NCBI GenBank assembly: GCA_963809175.1
Contig: CAWEIK010000001.1
Location: 434,001 to 498,000 of the forward strand
Direction: 5' to 3'
Length of the DNA: 64,000 bases
From: JACCTU01 sp963809175
GTDB lineage: Bacteria > Actinomycetota > Thermoleophilia > Gaiellales > Gaiellaceae
How positions within the stretch are numbered: the stretch's first letter is position 1; each line of letters opens with the position of its first letter. Below, piece by piece: positions 1 through 8,706 of the stretch. A model generated the notes under the pieces. It was not told the origin of the DNA, did not search any database, and saw only the letters and a list, made by a program, of their open reading frames with translations. Made by a program: the position numbers and the translations under genes.

Positions 1-176
1 AGCCGGCCGAGGTCCTCGACGAAGGCGTCGCGCTCCGGCCGCTCGCCGTGCCGGTCCCAGAGCTGCGGCAGGAAGTACGACTCGCTCGGAATCGCGAGCT
101 GCGAGTGCGCGTCGAGCATCACCTTCAACAGGGTCGTGCCGCTGCGCGACACACCGAGGACGATGACCGCGCTCAT
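1..176 (-). CDS. Sulfotransferase family protein, N-terminal fragment
   Basis: Only about 58 N-terminal residues lie in the window; the gene runs off the left edge. Residues 6-17 read VLGVSRSGTTLL, the 5'-phosphosulfate-binding loop of PAPS-dependent sulfotransferases, followed by a typical DAHSQLAIPSES stretch. The family transfers sulfate from PAPS to a hydroxyl or amine, often on a sugar or lipid. The ATG start overlaps the stop of the upstream propeller gene as ATGA, so it is the last visible gene of a four-gene operon (ATP-grasp, two propeller proteins, sulfotransferase). A sulfated glycan or glycolipid target is inference. Without the C-terminus the subfamily cannot be told. Confidence 0.8.
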   Translation of the reverse strand, partial: MSAVIVLGVSRSGTTLLKVMLDAHSQLAIPSESYFLPQLWDRHGERPERDAFVEDLGR

Positions 177-1411
177 CGCTCGTCGAGTGCGTACACGCGG
201 TGGTACCCGGTCAGGTAGATGCGCTTCGGGTCCGCGACGACAGGCGTGTACTTGCCGTCCGCGAACTGCCACACGAGCTTCCCGGTGCGGGCGTCGAGCC
301 CGTAGGTTCGCTCGTTCAGCGTCGAGAAGTAGACGATCCCGTTCACGACCGTGGCCGAGCCGGAGATCCTGCCGTTCGCACGAAACTGCCAGCGCACCTT
401 GCCCGTCGCAGCGTCGAACGCGTAGAACCGTCGCGAGTAGGAGCCGATCAGGACGAGACTGCGCCAGATCGCGGGCGACCCGTACACGTAGCCGCCGGTC
501 GAGTGCGACCAGCGCAGCTTCCCCGTCGTCGCCCCGAACGAGTACACCTTGCCGTCCGTGCCGCCGATGTAGACGCGGCCGTACGCCGCGGCGGGCGTCG
601 AGTAGAACTGGCCGCGCCTGCCGAGCCGCTGCTGCGCCGACGCCCGCCAGAGCAGCTTGCCGTTGTCGCGCCTGAGCGCATAGAGGTGATGGTCGTACGA
701 GCCGACGTAGACGCGGTCACCCGAGACCGTGACGGCGCCCTTGATCTTGTCCTTCGTCTTGAACGACCACTTGAGCTTTCCCGTCCGCGCGTAGAGCGCG
801 TACACGCGGCCGCTCCAGTCGCCGAGGTAGACGACGTCGTCGACCACGACCGGCGACGACTCGCTCGGCGCGATGCGCGCCTGCCACCGGAACTGGCCGA
901 ACCCCGCGAAGCGCGCGATCACGAGACCCGTGAGACCCTTCTGGTTGCCGCGGTTGCACGGGTGCTTCGCGAGGTAGGTCTGGATCACGAGGTGCTCCCA
1001 GACCGCGGGCGAGCTCGCGACGCAGCGGCCCGAGTCCTTCTTCCACGCGCGCTTGCCGGTCTCGGTGTTGACCGCGTAGAGGCGCCCGTAGTTGTTCGTG
1101 AAGTACAGGCGCCCGTAGCCGATCGCGGGCGGGAACTCGACGAGCGTGCGCGCGCGGAAGAACCAGCGCACCTTGTACGGCGGCCGGTGCGGGTAGTTGA
1201 CGACCGCGTGATGCTCCGGGTCGAACCCGAACGCCGGCCAGAAGACGCCCGGCTCCGGCGGCGGCGGGGGCTCGGCCTCGGTCGGAGTGAATTCCTCCGT
1301 CGAGGATCCGCGCACGTCCTGACCCTGGCTGTAGCGGAGCCCGGCGAAGATCCCGACGGCCACGAGCCCGAGGAGGAGCAGCGCGGCGCCCGCGAGGAGC
1401 GCGCGCTTCAC
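173..1411 (-). CDS. Membrane-anchored PQQ-type beta-propeller protein
   Basis: 412 aa, uninterrupted. One N-terminal membrane segment (residues 5-24, no lipobox) is followed by a proline-rich linker (about 43-55, with PPPPPEPG). The rest is tandem propeller blades ending in the PQQ-repeat signature, e.g. YAVNTETGKRAW, YALYARTGKLKW, YAFDAATGKVRW and YGLDARTGKLVW. Such proteins sit on the outer face of the membrane; related ones are scaffolds (BamB type) or quinoprotein-like. No enzymatic residues can be assigned, so a scaffold or binding role is inference. The GTG start overlaps the stop of the upstream paralogue (GTGA), and its own stop overlaps the sulfotransferase start. The blade region closely resembles the upstream gene, suggesting tandem duplication. 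Confidence 0.85.
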   Translation of the reverse strand: MKRALLAGAALLLLGLVAVGIFAGLRYSQGQDVRGSSTEEFTPTEAEPPPPPEPGVFWPAFGFDPEHHAVVNYPHRPPYKVRWFFRARTLVEFPPAIGYGRLYFTNNYGRLYAVNTETGKRAWKKDSGRCVASSPAVWEHLVIQTYLAKHPCNRGNQKGLTGLVIARFAGFGQFRWQARIAPSESSPVVVDDVVYLGDWSGRVYALYARTGKLKWSFKTKDKIKGAVTVSGDRVYVGSYDHHLYALRRDNGKLLWRASAQQRLGRRGQFYSTPAAAYGRVYIGGTDGKVYSFGATTGKLRWSHSTGGYVYGSPAIWRSLVLIGSYSRRFYAFDAATGKVRWQFRANGRISGSATVVNGIVYFSTLNERTYGLDARTGKLVWQFADGKYTPVVADPKRIYLTGYHRVYALDER

Positions 1412-2781
1412 CGCGCTCGACGCTTCGGGTCGACGGCGTACAGGCGCGAGTAGCCGTGCAGGAGCAGACGGCGCCCGTTCCCGGAGACGGGGACGTACTC
1501 GCCGTGCGGGAAACGGAGCAGGACGCGGCCGGACAACGCGTCAGCGCCGACGATCCGCCCGCGGGTCGAGCCCGCGTACGCGACGCCGCTGACGACCGTG
1601 ACCGCGCCGGAGATCGGCCCGCCGGCGCGCACCGACCAGAGCACGCGCCCCTTCGAGGCCGAGACCGCGTACATCCGCCCGTTGTACGACCCGAAGAACA
1701 CGCGCCCGGCCCAGACCGCGGGCGACGAGTAGACGTAGGAGCCCGTGCCGACGCGCCAGAGGTAGCGCCCGCCGGTGGAAAACGCGGTCAGCGAGCCGCC
1801 GGTGGAGGACGGCACGAACACGCGCCCGCCGAGCACGGCAGGCGTCCCGTAGACCTTGCCGTTCACGCCGCGGGTCCAGATCCTTCGCCCGTCGCGCGTG
1901 CGCACCGCCAGCACACGGCCGCAGTAGTCGCCGATGAAGAGCGTCCCGCCGGTGATCGCCGCGCTCGACGTGAGCTTGCAGTTCCCGCCGCGCACCCAGC
2001 GGAACTTCCGCCGCTCGAGGTCGAGCGCGTAGAGGCGGCCGTTGTGCGCACCGAAGTAGTCGACGCCGTAGCGGACGATCGGCGACGACTCGATCGCCGA
2101 GCCCACGTACTTCGACCACAGCACCTTTCCGTTGGAGCGTTGGAGGACCCAGACGCGCCCGCGCATCGTGTGCAGGACGAGCTTGTCGCCCCAGATCGCG
2201 AGCGACGACGCGTTCTTCTGCCGCAGGTTCCGGCGCCAGCCGACCTTGCCGTCGCGCATCGAGATCGCCCGCACCGTGCCGCTGTAGTTCGCGATGTACG
2301 CGACGCCTTCCGAGACGACCGCCGGGAACTCGATCAACCCGCCGAGCCCCCGCGTCCAGGCGACGCGGAACGGCGGCCGGATCGCGATGTGCTTCTGGGT
2401 CTGGGAACGCGCATGCGTCGCGCCGTACATCGTCCACTGCAGCGAGCGGCGGTAGACGCGAACGACGACCCGCTTGCGCTGCTTGAACGGCGGGCGCGCC
2501 AGCTTCGCGAGGTAGCCCTTGGCGGAGACGCGCACCGGCACCGAGCGGCGGCACTTCAGCCGGTGCCACACCTGACCTTTCGCGTTCGACTCGGCCACGC
2601 GGTTCCCGACCGAGACGCGCGCGCCTCGCACCGGCCGGTGCGTGTCGCCGTTCATCACCGTCACCCGGACGAGCGCAGGCTTGCACGCCGCGGCGGGCGC
2701 GACGGCCTCGTCGCTCTGCGCGCTGCCGCATGCCGTGGCCACGGCCGCGAAGGCCGCAAGCAGAGCGATGCGGCGCTTCAC
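1408..2781 (-). CDS. PQQ-type beta-propeller lipoprotein with Ig-like/CarboxypepD-type N-terminal domain
   Basis: 457 aa, uninterrupted. The signal peptide ends in a lipobox-like ATAC with Cys18, so it is probably a lipoprotein. Residues about 38-95 form a beta-rich carboxypeptidase-regulatory-like domain (VRVTVMNGDTHRPVRGARVS then GYLAKL). From about residue 130 there are propeller blades of the PQQ-repeat type (YALDLERRKFRW, LAVRTRDGRRIW, YAVSASKGRVLW). It is the more elaborate paralogue of the downstream propeller protein, with one extra domain and a lipid instead of a membrane helix. The GTG start overlaps the ATP-grasp stop (GTGA). Function is unknown; an extracytoplasmic scaffold or glycan-binding role is inferred from fold and neighbours. 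Confidence 0.83.
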   Translation of the reverse strand: MKRRIALLAAFAAVATACGSAQSDEAVAPAAACKPALVRVTVMNGDTHRPVRGARVSVGNRVAESNAKGQVWHRLKCRRSVPVRVSAKGYLAKLARPPFKQRKRVVVRVYRRSLQWTMYGATHARSQTQKHIAIRPPFRVAWTRGLGGLIEFPAVVSEGVAYIANYSGTVRAISMRDGKVGWRRNLRQKNASSLAIWGDKLVLHTMRGRVWVLQRSNGKVLWSKYVGSAIESSPIVRYGVDYFGAHNGRLYALDLERRKFRWVRGGNCKLTSSAAITGGTLFIGDYCGRVLAVRTRDGRRIWTRGVNGKVYGTPAVLGGRVFVPSSTGGSLTAFSTGGRYLWRVGTGSYVYSSPAVWAGRVFFGSYNGRMYAVSASKGRVLWSVRAGGPISGAVTVVSGVAYAGSTRGRIVGADALSGRVLLRFPHGEYVPVSGNGRRLLLHGYSRLYAVDPKRRAR

Positions 2782-3765
2782 GCCTGGCTTGGTTCCGAGA
2801 CGCCGTCGAACGGTTCGAGGGTACCGTCGGCGTCGGCGAGGAGGGTCAGGCCGGAGAAGTAGCGGGTCATCACGACGCCCTCACGAAACTCACCGAGGCG
2901 CGGCTCGGGCCGCTCGCCGCGGGCCAGGGCGAGCGCGAGCTCCGGGTAACGGCTCCCCGCGGCCGTCGGCAAGCGGGAAACCGCCGCCGAAGCGTGGGTT
3001 GATGTCGGTCACCTGGTGGGAGCCGTCGCTCTCCCGGAAGCACTGCACGTTCGCAGGCCCGACGAGACCGAGCGTCTCCGCCACGCGACAGCCGAACTCG
3101 ATCAGCGTCCAGTCCTTGATCGTCGCGCCCTTGATCGACTCGCCGCCCTTCGACTCGATCATCGTGCGAGGGATCGCGTTCAGGCAACGGCCGTCCCAGT
3201 CGCAGAAGACGTCGATCGAGAACTCCTCGCCGAGGCAGAACTGCTGCACGCACGACTCGACCGGCGTGTAGCGAAGGAAGAACTCCAGCTCGCTCGCGTT
3301 CTCGCAGCGATAGATGTGCCGCGACCCGAAGCCGTGGCGCGCCTTCACGAGCACCGGGAAGCGCAGGTCGTCGGGCACCTCGGTCGGCAGCCACGTCGGC
3401 GGCGACGCGACCCCACGCTGCTCGAGCAGGCCGTGCGCGAGGTACTTGTCGCCGAGCCGCTCCACGACGTCCGCGTCGGGCAGCAGCACGAGCGCGTGCA
3501 GCTGGTCGCGTGCTCGTGCGAGCGCGAGCTGGTCGAGGTCGGTGAGCGGCACGATCAGCTTGACGTCGTGGCGCCCGACGAGCTCGCGCAGCGCAGGGAT
3601 GTAGTCCGGGTCGTCGACGCGAGGGACGAGCTCGAAGGCGTCGGCGAGGTAGGGCGCCGGCGCGAGCCGGTTCGCGTCGGCGGCGATCGTGGTGGCGCCG
3701 GCGGCCCGGAAGGCTTCGATGATGTCGACCCGCTGGCCGGCGCACGTGAAGAGAACCGCGGTCAC
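2778..3765 (-). CDS. ATP-grasp carboxylate-amine ligase-like protein (frameshifted near 2966)
   Basis: About 328 aa once one indel is repaired. The N-terminal Rossmann-like pre-ATP-grasp domain opens with VLFTCAGQRVDIIEAF. The ATP-grasp core shows the ATP-binding LVKARHGFGSRHI and the metal-binding DINPRFGGGFP near the C-terminus. This architecture resembles CarB-like ligases that couple a carboxylate to an amine via acyl-phosphate and are common in polysaccharide loci. After GGFPL the frame breaks (about 2966) and continues as AAGSRYPELALALA to the stop at 2778. The GTG start at 3765 is chosen because a TAACCT -10 lies 8 nt upstream. It heads the operon with the two propeller proteins and the sulfotransferase. 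The substrate is unknown. Confidence 0.82.
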
Positions 3766-3773
3766 GGCGGGTC

Positions 3774-3783
3774 AGGTTAGCTT
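3774..3783. promoter_or_regulatory. Overlapping divergent -10 module (aggttagctt)
   Basis: TAGCTT (+, 3778-3783) lies 6 nt before the GTG of the FkbM gene. TAACCT (-, 3779-3774) lies 8 nt before the GTG of the ATP-grasp gene. The two hexamers share the central TA. The whole divergent spacer is 24 bp, so both transcripts would be leaderless. No clear -35 is visible. Confidence 0.6.
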
Positions 3784-3789
3784 CGGTCT

Positions 3790-4569
3790 GTGCTCGAGCG
3801 TTTCCTCTACCCGCTGTTCCGCCGCGTCGACTTCCGCGGGAAAGGCCGGCTGCGCCGGATTCTCCCCGTGCGAGCCGAGGGAACCGCCGAGGCGCGCTTT
3901 CCCGGCGGCTTCCGGCTCCGGCTCGACCTGCGCGAGTCGCTCCAGCGCGACTTCCTCTTCGGGCTGTACGACCGGCGCGAGCTCGACCTCGTGCGCGAGC
4001 ACCTCGCCGACGGCGACTTCGTCGACGTCGGCGCGCACATCGGCCTCTACACCGTTGCAGCCGCGTTGCACGGGCCTGGTCGCGTGCTCGCGTTCGAGCC
4101 GAACCCGTCGGCGCGCGCGCAGCTCGATGGGAACATCGCGCTGAACGACTGCGCGAACGTGCTGGTCGTCCCGAAGGCCGTCGGCGACGCGCCGGGCACA
4201 GCGCTCCTCCACGTGCCGCGAACGCCGGACCCGTCGTTCTCGAGCCTCGCCGGCGGGCGCTTCGCCGAAGGCGAGCCGATCGACGTCGAGGTGACGACGG
4301 TCGACGCCGAGGTCGAGGCGGTCGGGCTGCGGCCGAGCGTCGTCAAGATCGACGTCGAGGGCGGCGAGCTCGCCGTCGTCGCCGGCATGCGGCGAACGCT
4401 CGAGCGACATCGACCGGTGCTGCTCGTCGAAGTGACCGAAGCGAGCGCGCGCGAGCTCGCGGAGAAGCTCGACGGCTACTCGGGCTTCCGCGTCGGCAGG
4501 CGGCTCGAGCCGTTGGCGTCGGGCCGCGGGCTGTTCAACGCGCTCTTCTTGCCCCAGCCGCCGGTCTGA
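3790..4569 (+). CDS. FkbM family methyltransferase
   Basis: 259 aa, uninterrupted. The class I SAM fold of the FkbM family shows motif I FVDVGAHIGLY (about residue 77), the acidic strand-2 loop LAFEPNPSA, and VVKIDVEGGELAVVAGM, the FkbM signature. The family O-methylates hydroxyls of polyketides and sugars; here the likely acceptor is a glycan residue (inference). It is a single-gene transcription unit. The GTG start is leaderless with respect to TAGCTT. The last 94 bp overlap the 3' end of the convergent sugar-transferase reading frame, which is itself frameshifted, so the true overlap may be shorter. Confidence 0.88.
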   Translation: MLERFLYPLFRRVDFRGKGRLRRILPVRAEGTAEARFPGGFRLRLDLRESLQRDFLFGLYDRRELDLVREHLADGDFVDVGAHIGLYTVAAALHGPGRVLAFEPNPSARAQLDGNIALNDCANVLVVPKAVGDAPGTALLHVPRTPDPSFSSLAGGRFAEGEPIDVEVTTVDAEVEAVGLRPSVVKIDVEGGELAVVAGMRRTLERHRPVLLVEVTEASARELAEKLDGYSGFRVGRRLEPLASGRGLFNALFLPQPPV

Positions 4570-5129
4570 CCCTTGTACGTGCCGCCGAAGAGCGCGCGCG
4601 GCGTCTTCGCGATGATCTTCAGGTCGAGCCAGGGCGAGCGGTTCTCGACGTACCAGACGTCGAGCTCGATGCGCTCGTCCCACGGCAGCGCCGCGCGGCC
4701 GTGCACCTGCGCCCAGCCGGTGATGCCCGGGCCGCACGTCGAGCCGCTTCCGCTGACGCGGCGTGTACTGCTCGACCTGGTAGCGCAGCGTCGGCCGCGG
4801 GCCGATCAGGCTCATCTCGCCGCGGACGACGTTCCAGAGCTGCGGTAGCTCGTCGATCGAGAGCCGGCGCAGCACGCGGCCGACGCGCGTGATCCGCGGG
4901 TCGCCGCGGTCGACGGCGTAGCCCGCCCCTTCGCGCTCGGCGCCGACGACCATCGTGCGGAGCTTCAGGAGCTCGAACTCCTCGCCGTCCTGGCCGACCC
5001 GACGCTGCCGGAAGAGCAGCGGCCCGCGGTCCTCGAGCTTGATCCCGAGCGCTGCGAGCAGCGAGCGCCGGCGACGCGACGACGAGCCCGACTGTCGGCG
5101 CCGATCACATCTCGAAGACGACTACCCAC
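4476..5129 (-). CDS. Initiating sugar-phosphate transferase (bacterial sugar transferase, PF02397 type), frameshifted
   Basis: About 217 aa after repair, the size of the short PglC-type polyprenyl-phosphate phosphoglycosyl transferases. These move sugar-1-phosphate from UDP-sugar to undecaprenyl phosphate to start the repeat unit. Visible in order: membrane segment TVGLVVASPALA, IKLEDRGPLLFRQRRVGQDG, FELLKLRTM, the catalytic region GDPRITRVGRVLRRLSIDEL with PQLWNVVRGEMSLIGPRP, then VRPGITGWAQVHGRA and DVWYVENRSPWLDLKII. The frame breaks near 5093, 5057 and 4720. The GTG start (5129) overlaps the preceding methyltransferase's stop. It is the last gene of the eleven-gene operon. The C-terminal tail is uncertain. 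Confidence 0.82.
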
Positions 5130-6087
5130 GACGCGAGCGAATGTTGACGCTGTCGGCGAGCGTCGTAGCGGTGCGTGCGCGCGCTTCAAGCAGCTCGGAG
5201 ACCTGCACGATCGCGCGAAAGCGGGGCGGCAGCAGGTCGAGGTCGCGCTGTCTGCGGATTCAGCGTGAAGAAGCCGTCAGTCGAGAGCTCGGTCGGCCCG
5301 ATCCGGCCGAAGACGTCGCTTCAGCTCGGAGGGCATCCAGTAGCGCACCTCGAACGCGTCCGCCCTCGCGGAAGCGACGCTGCGCGAGGCGAACGAGGTT
5401 GAGCGCGCCGAGCATGTTCGGCATCTGCACCCAGGAGTAGCCGCCGGGCTTCAGCACGCGGCGGATGTCGACGACCGAGAGCGCGACGTCGGACTTCGAG
5501 AAGTGCTGGAGGACGCCGTACGAGAAGACGACGTCGAAGGTGCCGTCCGCGAAGGGCAGCTTGCGCGCGTCGGCGACGACGTAGCGCGCGTCGGCGACCC
5601 CGAGCTGGCGCGCGATGCGGCGCGCCGCGACGATCGCCTCGAAGGACGGGTCGATCCCGATCGGCCGGTAGCCGCGCTGCGCCGCCGCGATCGTCCAGCG
5701 CCCCCAGTTGCAGCCGATGTCGAGCAGCAGCTCGCCGTTCCCGCGCGGCAGCGGGAAGTCCGGGATCGGGTAGCGCGGCATCCCGCCGGAGAGGTGCTTG
5801 TAGAGGTTTCCGTGCGTGCCGAGGATCAGCTCCGCGACGTACGGGTCGACCGCCGCGCCCTCGACCGGCGGCGGCTCCGCGGCGCGGACGCGCTCGATCT
5901 GCTCGGGGTTCGACCAGTAGCCGGGCTGGGTCGGCTCGATCTCGTCGTCGACCACCATCACCGGGATGCCGTCGACGAACGGGTACTCGTGCCCCTGCTC
6001 GCAGACGAGCGTCTCGCCTCGCGGCTCGAGCCGCGAGCGGTCGCGCGGACACGCGAGCTCCTGCCAGAGCTCCACCGCGGTCTGCAT
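5122..6087 (-). CDS. Class I SAM methyltransferase with N-terminal Trm112-like zinc ribbon, frameshifted at the C-terminus
   Basis: About 321 aa after repair. Residues 10-50 look like a Trm112/YcaR zinc-ribbon-like segment (LACPRDRSRLEP, LVCEQGHEYPFVDGIPVM). Then comes a Methyltransf_11 core: LLLDIGCNWGRWTIAAA (motif I), GIDPSFEAI, KLPFADGTFDVVFSYGVLQH and VLKPGG. Three indels near 5365, 5312 and 5240 interrupt the tail; repaired it reads FEVRYWMPSELKRRF, DGFFTLNPQTARDLDLLP and ends at TAG 5124-5122. The ATG start overlaps the upstream GT2 stop by one base (TGATG). The acceptor is unknown; sugar O-methylation or a lipid-linked glycan is plausible. Confidence 0.8.
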
Positions 6088-7183
6088 CACCGCGTTCCCG
6101 CCGCTTTCTCCCAGACCGCCGGCACGCCGGAGCGAAGATAGCCCGCGAGCGCCTCGACCGTGGCCCAGGTCACGAGCACGTAGTACCGCGGCAGGCCGGG
6201 CCGGAGCGCGGCAACGCCGAGGAACGCGAGCTGGCCGGCGAAGATCGCGCGGTAGAGCGTGCCCTGGCCGAGCAGGGCGGCATTCGCTCCGAGCGCGACG
6301 AGGTGGAGCAGGCCGGACGCGTAGCGGAGGTGCCGGTGCGAGACGATCTCCGTCAGGTAGAGCGGGCCGAGACCGCGCAGCATCCGACCCTCGAGCACGA
6401 TCGCCCAGCAGTGCTCGAACATCCGCACCTTGCGCCGGTACTCGTCGCCGATGTTCGGCGTCGGCTTCTCGATACGCAATCGCCTGAGGCTCGTAGACCG
6501 CGCGCCGGCCGCGCTGCACCATCAGGTACGGGAACGAGAGGTCGTGCCCGAACCGCGGGTCGACGTCGACGTAGTCCGAACGGCGCACGGCGTAGATCGA
6601 GCCGTTGCCGCCGGTCACGGAGTGCAGCTGCGACTCCGCCGCGCGCACGCCGAGCTCGTAGCGCCAGTACGCGCCTTCACGGTTGGTGCCGTCGGGGTCG
6701 TCCAGGCGGAGCTGCCCGCAGACGTACGCGACGTCGGGATCGGCGAAGTTGCGCACGAGCGCTCGCAGCGCGCCGGGTGCCCACGTTGCGTTCGCGTCGG
6801 AGAAGGCGACGATCTCGCCGCTCGTCTCGCGCACGGCCTGGTTCTGCGCGGCGACCTTGCCGCCGCGCGGGCAGCGGATCAGGCGCACGCGCGGCTCCTG
6901 CTCGACGAGCTCGTCGGTGCGCGTCGGTCGACGCGTCGGACGCGACGGCGAGCTCGAGCTTGTCGTCGGGGTAGTCGAGCTCGAGCAGGTTCTCCAGTCG
7001 CCGCTCGATCACGTCTTCCTCGTTGTGTGCCGCAACGATCACCGACACGGACGGAAGGTCGTCGCCCTTGCGCACGGGTCGCGGACGCAGCCGCGCCGCG
7101 GCGACGGCGGCGGCGGGGTAGGCGACGTGGGTCCAGGCGAGCGCGGCGAGCGAGCCCCAGAAGAGCGTCTTCACGAGGAACAA
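6087..7183 (-). CDS. Membrane GT2 glycosyltransferase (cellulose-synthase/hyaluronan-synthase-like), frameshifted
   Basis: About 365 aa after repair. An N-terminal membrane helix (about 3-30) precedes the GT-A domain: PSVSVIVAAHNEEDVIERRL, the nucleotide-binding Asp in VASDASTDA, GGKVAAQNQAV, and FSDANATWAPGAL (DxN/DxD-equivalent). The C-terminal part (SHRHLRYASGLLHLV, AIFAGQLAFLGVAAL) carries hydrophobic segments, so it is a processive-type or membrane-tethered inverting transferase. Frame breaks lie near 6920 and 6475. The start is TTG at 7183, chosen because TAGCAT lies 7 nt upstream; a downstream GTG (MKTLFWGS) is an alternative. It sits between the N-formyltransferase and the zinc-ribbon methyltransferase. 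Confidence 0.82.
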
Positions 7184-7190
7184 CGGGTCG

Positions 7191-7196
7191 ATGCTA
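7191..7196 (-). promoter_or_regulatory. Internal -10 TAGCAT formed by the stop codon of the upstream gene
   Basis: Read on the minus strand TAGCAT lies 7 nt before the TTG of the membrane GT2. Its TAG is the stop codon of the formyltransferase. It may give the last three operon genes their own leaderless transcript. Confidence 0.4.
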
Positions 7197-7901
7197 GTCG
7201 CGGAGCGACTTGCGAACGTGGAGGTAGTCGCCGAGCGTCGGTGTCGTGCGGTGCTGCCCGCCGGAGGGTTGGGGCTCGCCCGCGAAGGCGGCTGCGCCGA
7301 GCACGGCCTCGAGCGCGTCGAGGCTCGCCTCGTGCAGGCGGGGGATCGTCGCGGCGAGCGTCTCGGCGAGCGTCGGGCGTCGCTCGATCGGCACGTCCCC
7401 GCGCGCCAGAACGGGGCCGGTGTCGATCCCCGCGTCGATCAGGTGGATCGTGAACCCGACCCGGTCGAGCCCGTCACGGAGCTCCCAGAAGACCGGCGGG
7501 CCGCCGCGGTAGTCGGGCACCGCGCCGTGGTGGACGTTGATCGTGCCGTGCGCCGGCAGGCCGAACGTCTCGGGCCGGATGATCGCGTTGTCGAGCGAGA
7601 TCGCGACGTCCGCCCCGAGTCGGCGCAGCGCCTCGCGCGCCTCGTCGCCGTTCAGCGTCGGGACGCGCACGACCTCGGTCGCGACGTCGTCGAGGGTCGG
7701 GCCGCTGCCGGCGTCGGCGTAGGCGCGCCGCAGCGCGAAGCCGACGGGCGCCGCCGTGATCCCGACGCGTCGCAGCTTGCGGAGCGTCCGCCGCACGTCG
7801 CGCCGCCCGACCGCCTCGTCGAGGATCGCCGGCCCGGGACGACGCGCGAGGAAGCGGGACGCGATCCCGTGCGGGTTCCGCGTGAGCACGACGACGTTCA
7901 C
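7194..7901 (-). CDS. Sugar N-formyltransferase (formyl_trans_N family)
   Basis: 235 aa, uninterrupted. It uses 10-formyl-THF to formylate a primary amine, as in ArnA or FdtF-type enzymes acting on amino-sugar nucleotides. The catalytic signature is visible: ISLDNAIIRPETFGLPAHG, NVHHGAVPDYRGGPPVFW (Asn/His of the NxHxxLLPxYRG motif), and HLIDAGIDTGPVLARG containing the catalytic Asp. There is no OB-fold C-terminal domain of methionyl-tRNA formyltransferase size, which argues for a sugar substrate. The GTG start overlaps the deacetylase stop (GTGA). It implies that the polymer carries a formamido sugar (inference); the matching aminotransferase is not in this window. Confidence 0.85.
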   Translation of the reverse strand: MNVVVLTRNPHGIASRFLARRPGPAILDEAVGRRDVRRTLRKLRRVGITAAPVGFALRRAYADAGSGPTLDDVATEVVRVPTLNGDEAREALRRLGADVAISLDNAIIRPETFGLPAHGTINVHHGAVPDYRGGPPVFWELRDGLDRVGFTIHLIDAGIDTGPVLARGDVPIERRPTLAETLAATIPRLHEASLDALEAVLGAAAFAGEPQPSGGQHRTTPTLGDYLHVRKSLRD

Positions 7902-8706
7902 GCGAGGAAGTACCCGAGCTCGCGAATCGGCCAGGACGCGCTCAGGTGGTGGCGGTGGAGCGTGTAGAGGTCGAGCGCCGAGCGGTTGACGCCACGGATC
8001 GCCGACGCGCAGCTCTCGTACCCCGCGGTCCGCGCCGCGTCGGCGACCGCTTCCGAGAAGCGCGCGCGGTCGCCGTAGGGAGCGCTCACGTGGCGCACCG
8101 CGCCGAGCCGCTTCGAGAGCTCCTCGCGCGACGAGGACAGCTCGTCGAGGACGCGCGTCGGCCGCGAGTGCCGTCAGGTTCGGGTGCGAGCGCGTGTGCG
8201 ACCCGATCTCGTGGCCGAGCTCGAGCAGCCGCGAGGCGCCGTCCCAGTCGAGCGGCTCGACGGGCAACGGCAGGTGCAGCTTCTCGCGGCAGAACGCCCG
8301 CGCCTGCTCCTCGTCCGCGTCGAGCAGCTCGCTGACGAGGAAGAAGCACGCGCTGAACCCGTGCTCGGCGAGCAGCGGCGCGGCGTTGTCGAGCTGGTTG
8401 CGGAAGCCGTCGTCGAACGTGACGACGACCTCGTCACCGGAGGTCTGTCCGAGCCGCAGCCGCTCGACCGCCTGCGAGAGCGACACCGGACGGAACTCGC
8501 GAGCGAGGAAGCGCAGCTGCTCGCGCGAAACGCTCGCGTTCGTCGTCGAAGACGTAGTGGTAGTGGACGATTCGCACGCCCGGGCCGGACCCCCGCGGCA
8601 GCCTCGACAGCGCGGCGAGCGCCGCCCGCCGCGCGACGGCGCGAGCGCGGGCGGGCAACGGCCGCGCCCGCTCGAGCGCGCGGCCTTCAGTTGCGAACGA
8701 GCTCAC
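7898..8706 (-). CDS. Polysaccharide deacetylase (NodB/CE4 fold), frameshifted
   Basis: About 268 aa after repair of breaks near 8520 and 8165. CE4 landmarks in order: IVHYHYVFDD, VVVTFDDGFRNQLDNAAPLL (catalytic base/metal Asp pair), HEIGSHTRSHPNLTAL (metal His pair H-x3-H), and VRHVSAPYGDRARF (the RxPY-type motif). The family removes N-acetyl groups from GlcNAc-type sugars in a metal-dependent way. No signal peptide is evident, so it may act on lipid-linked or nucleotide sugar intermediates in the cytoplasm. Sitting directly before the formyltransferase, it could free the amine that is then formylated (inference). The GTG start overlaps the AsnB end by about 20 nt. Confidence 0.78.

Noticed and set aside
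200..1453. Long plus-strand frame opposite the propeller protein
   Set aside because: Antisense shadow: no motif, no promoter, and the minus-strand frame has clear propeller repeats and overlapping junctions.
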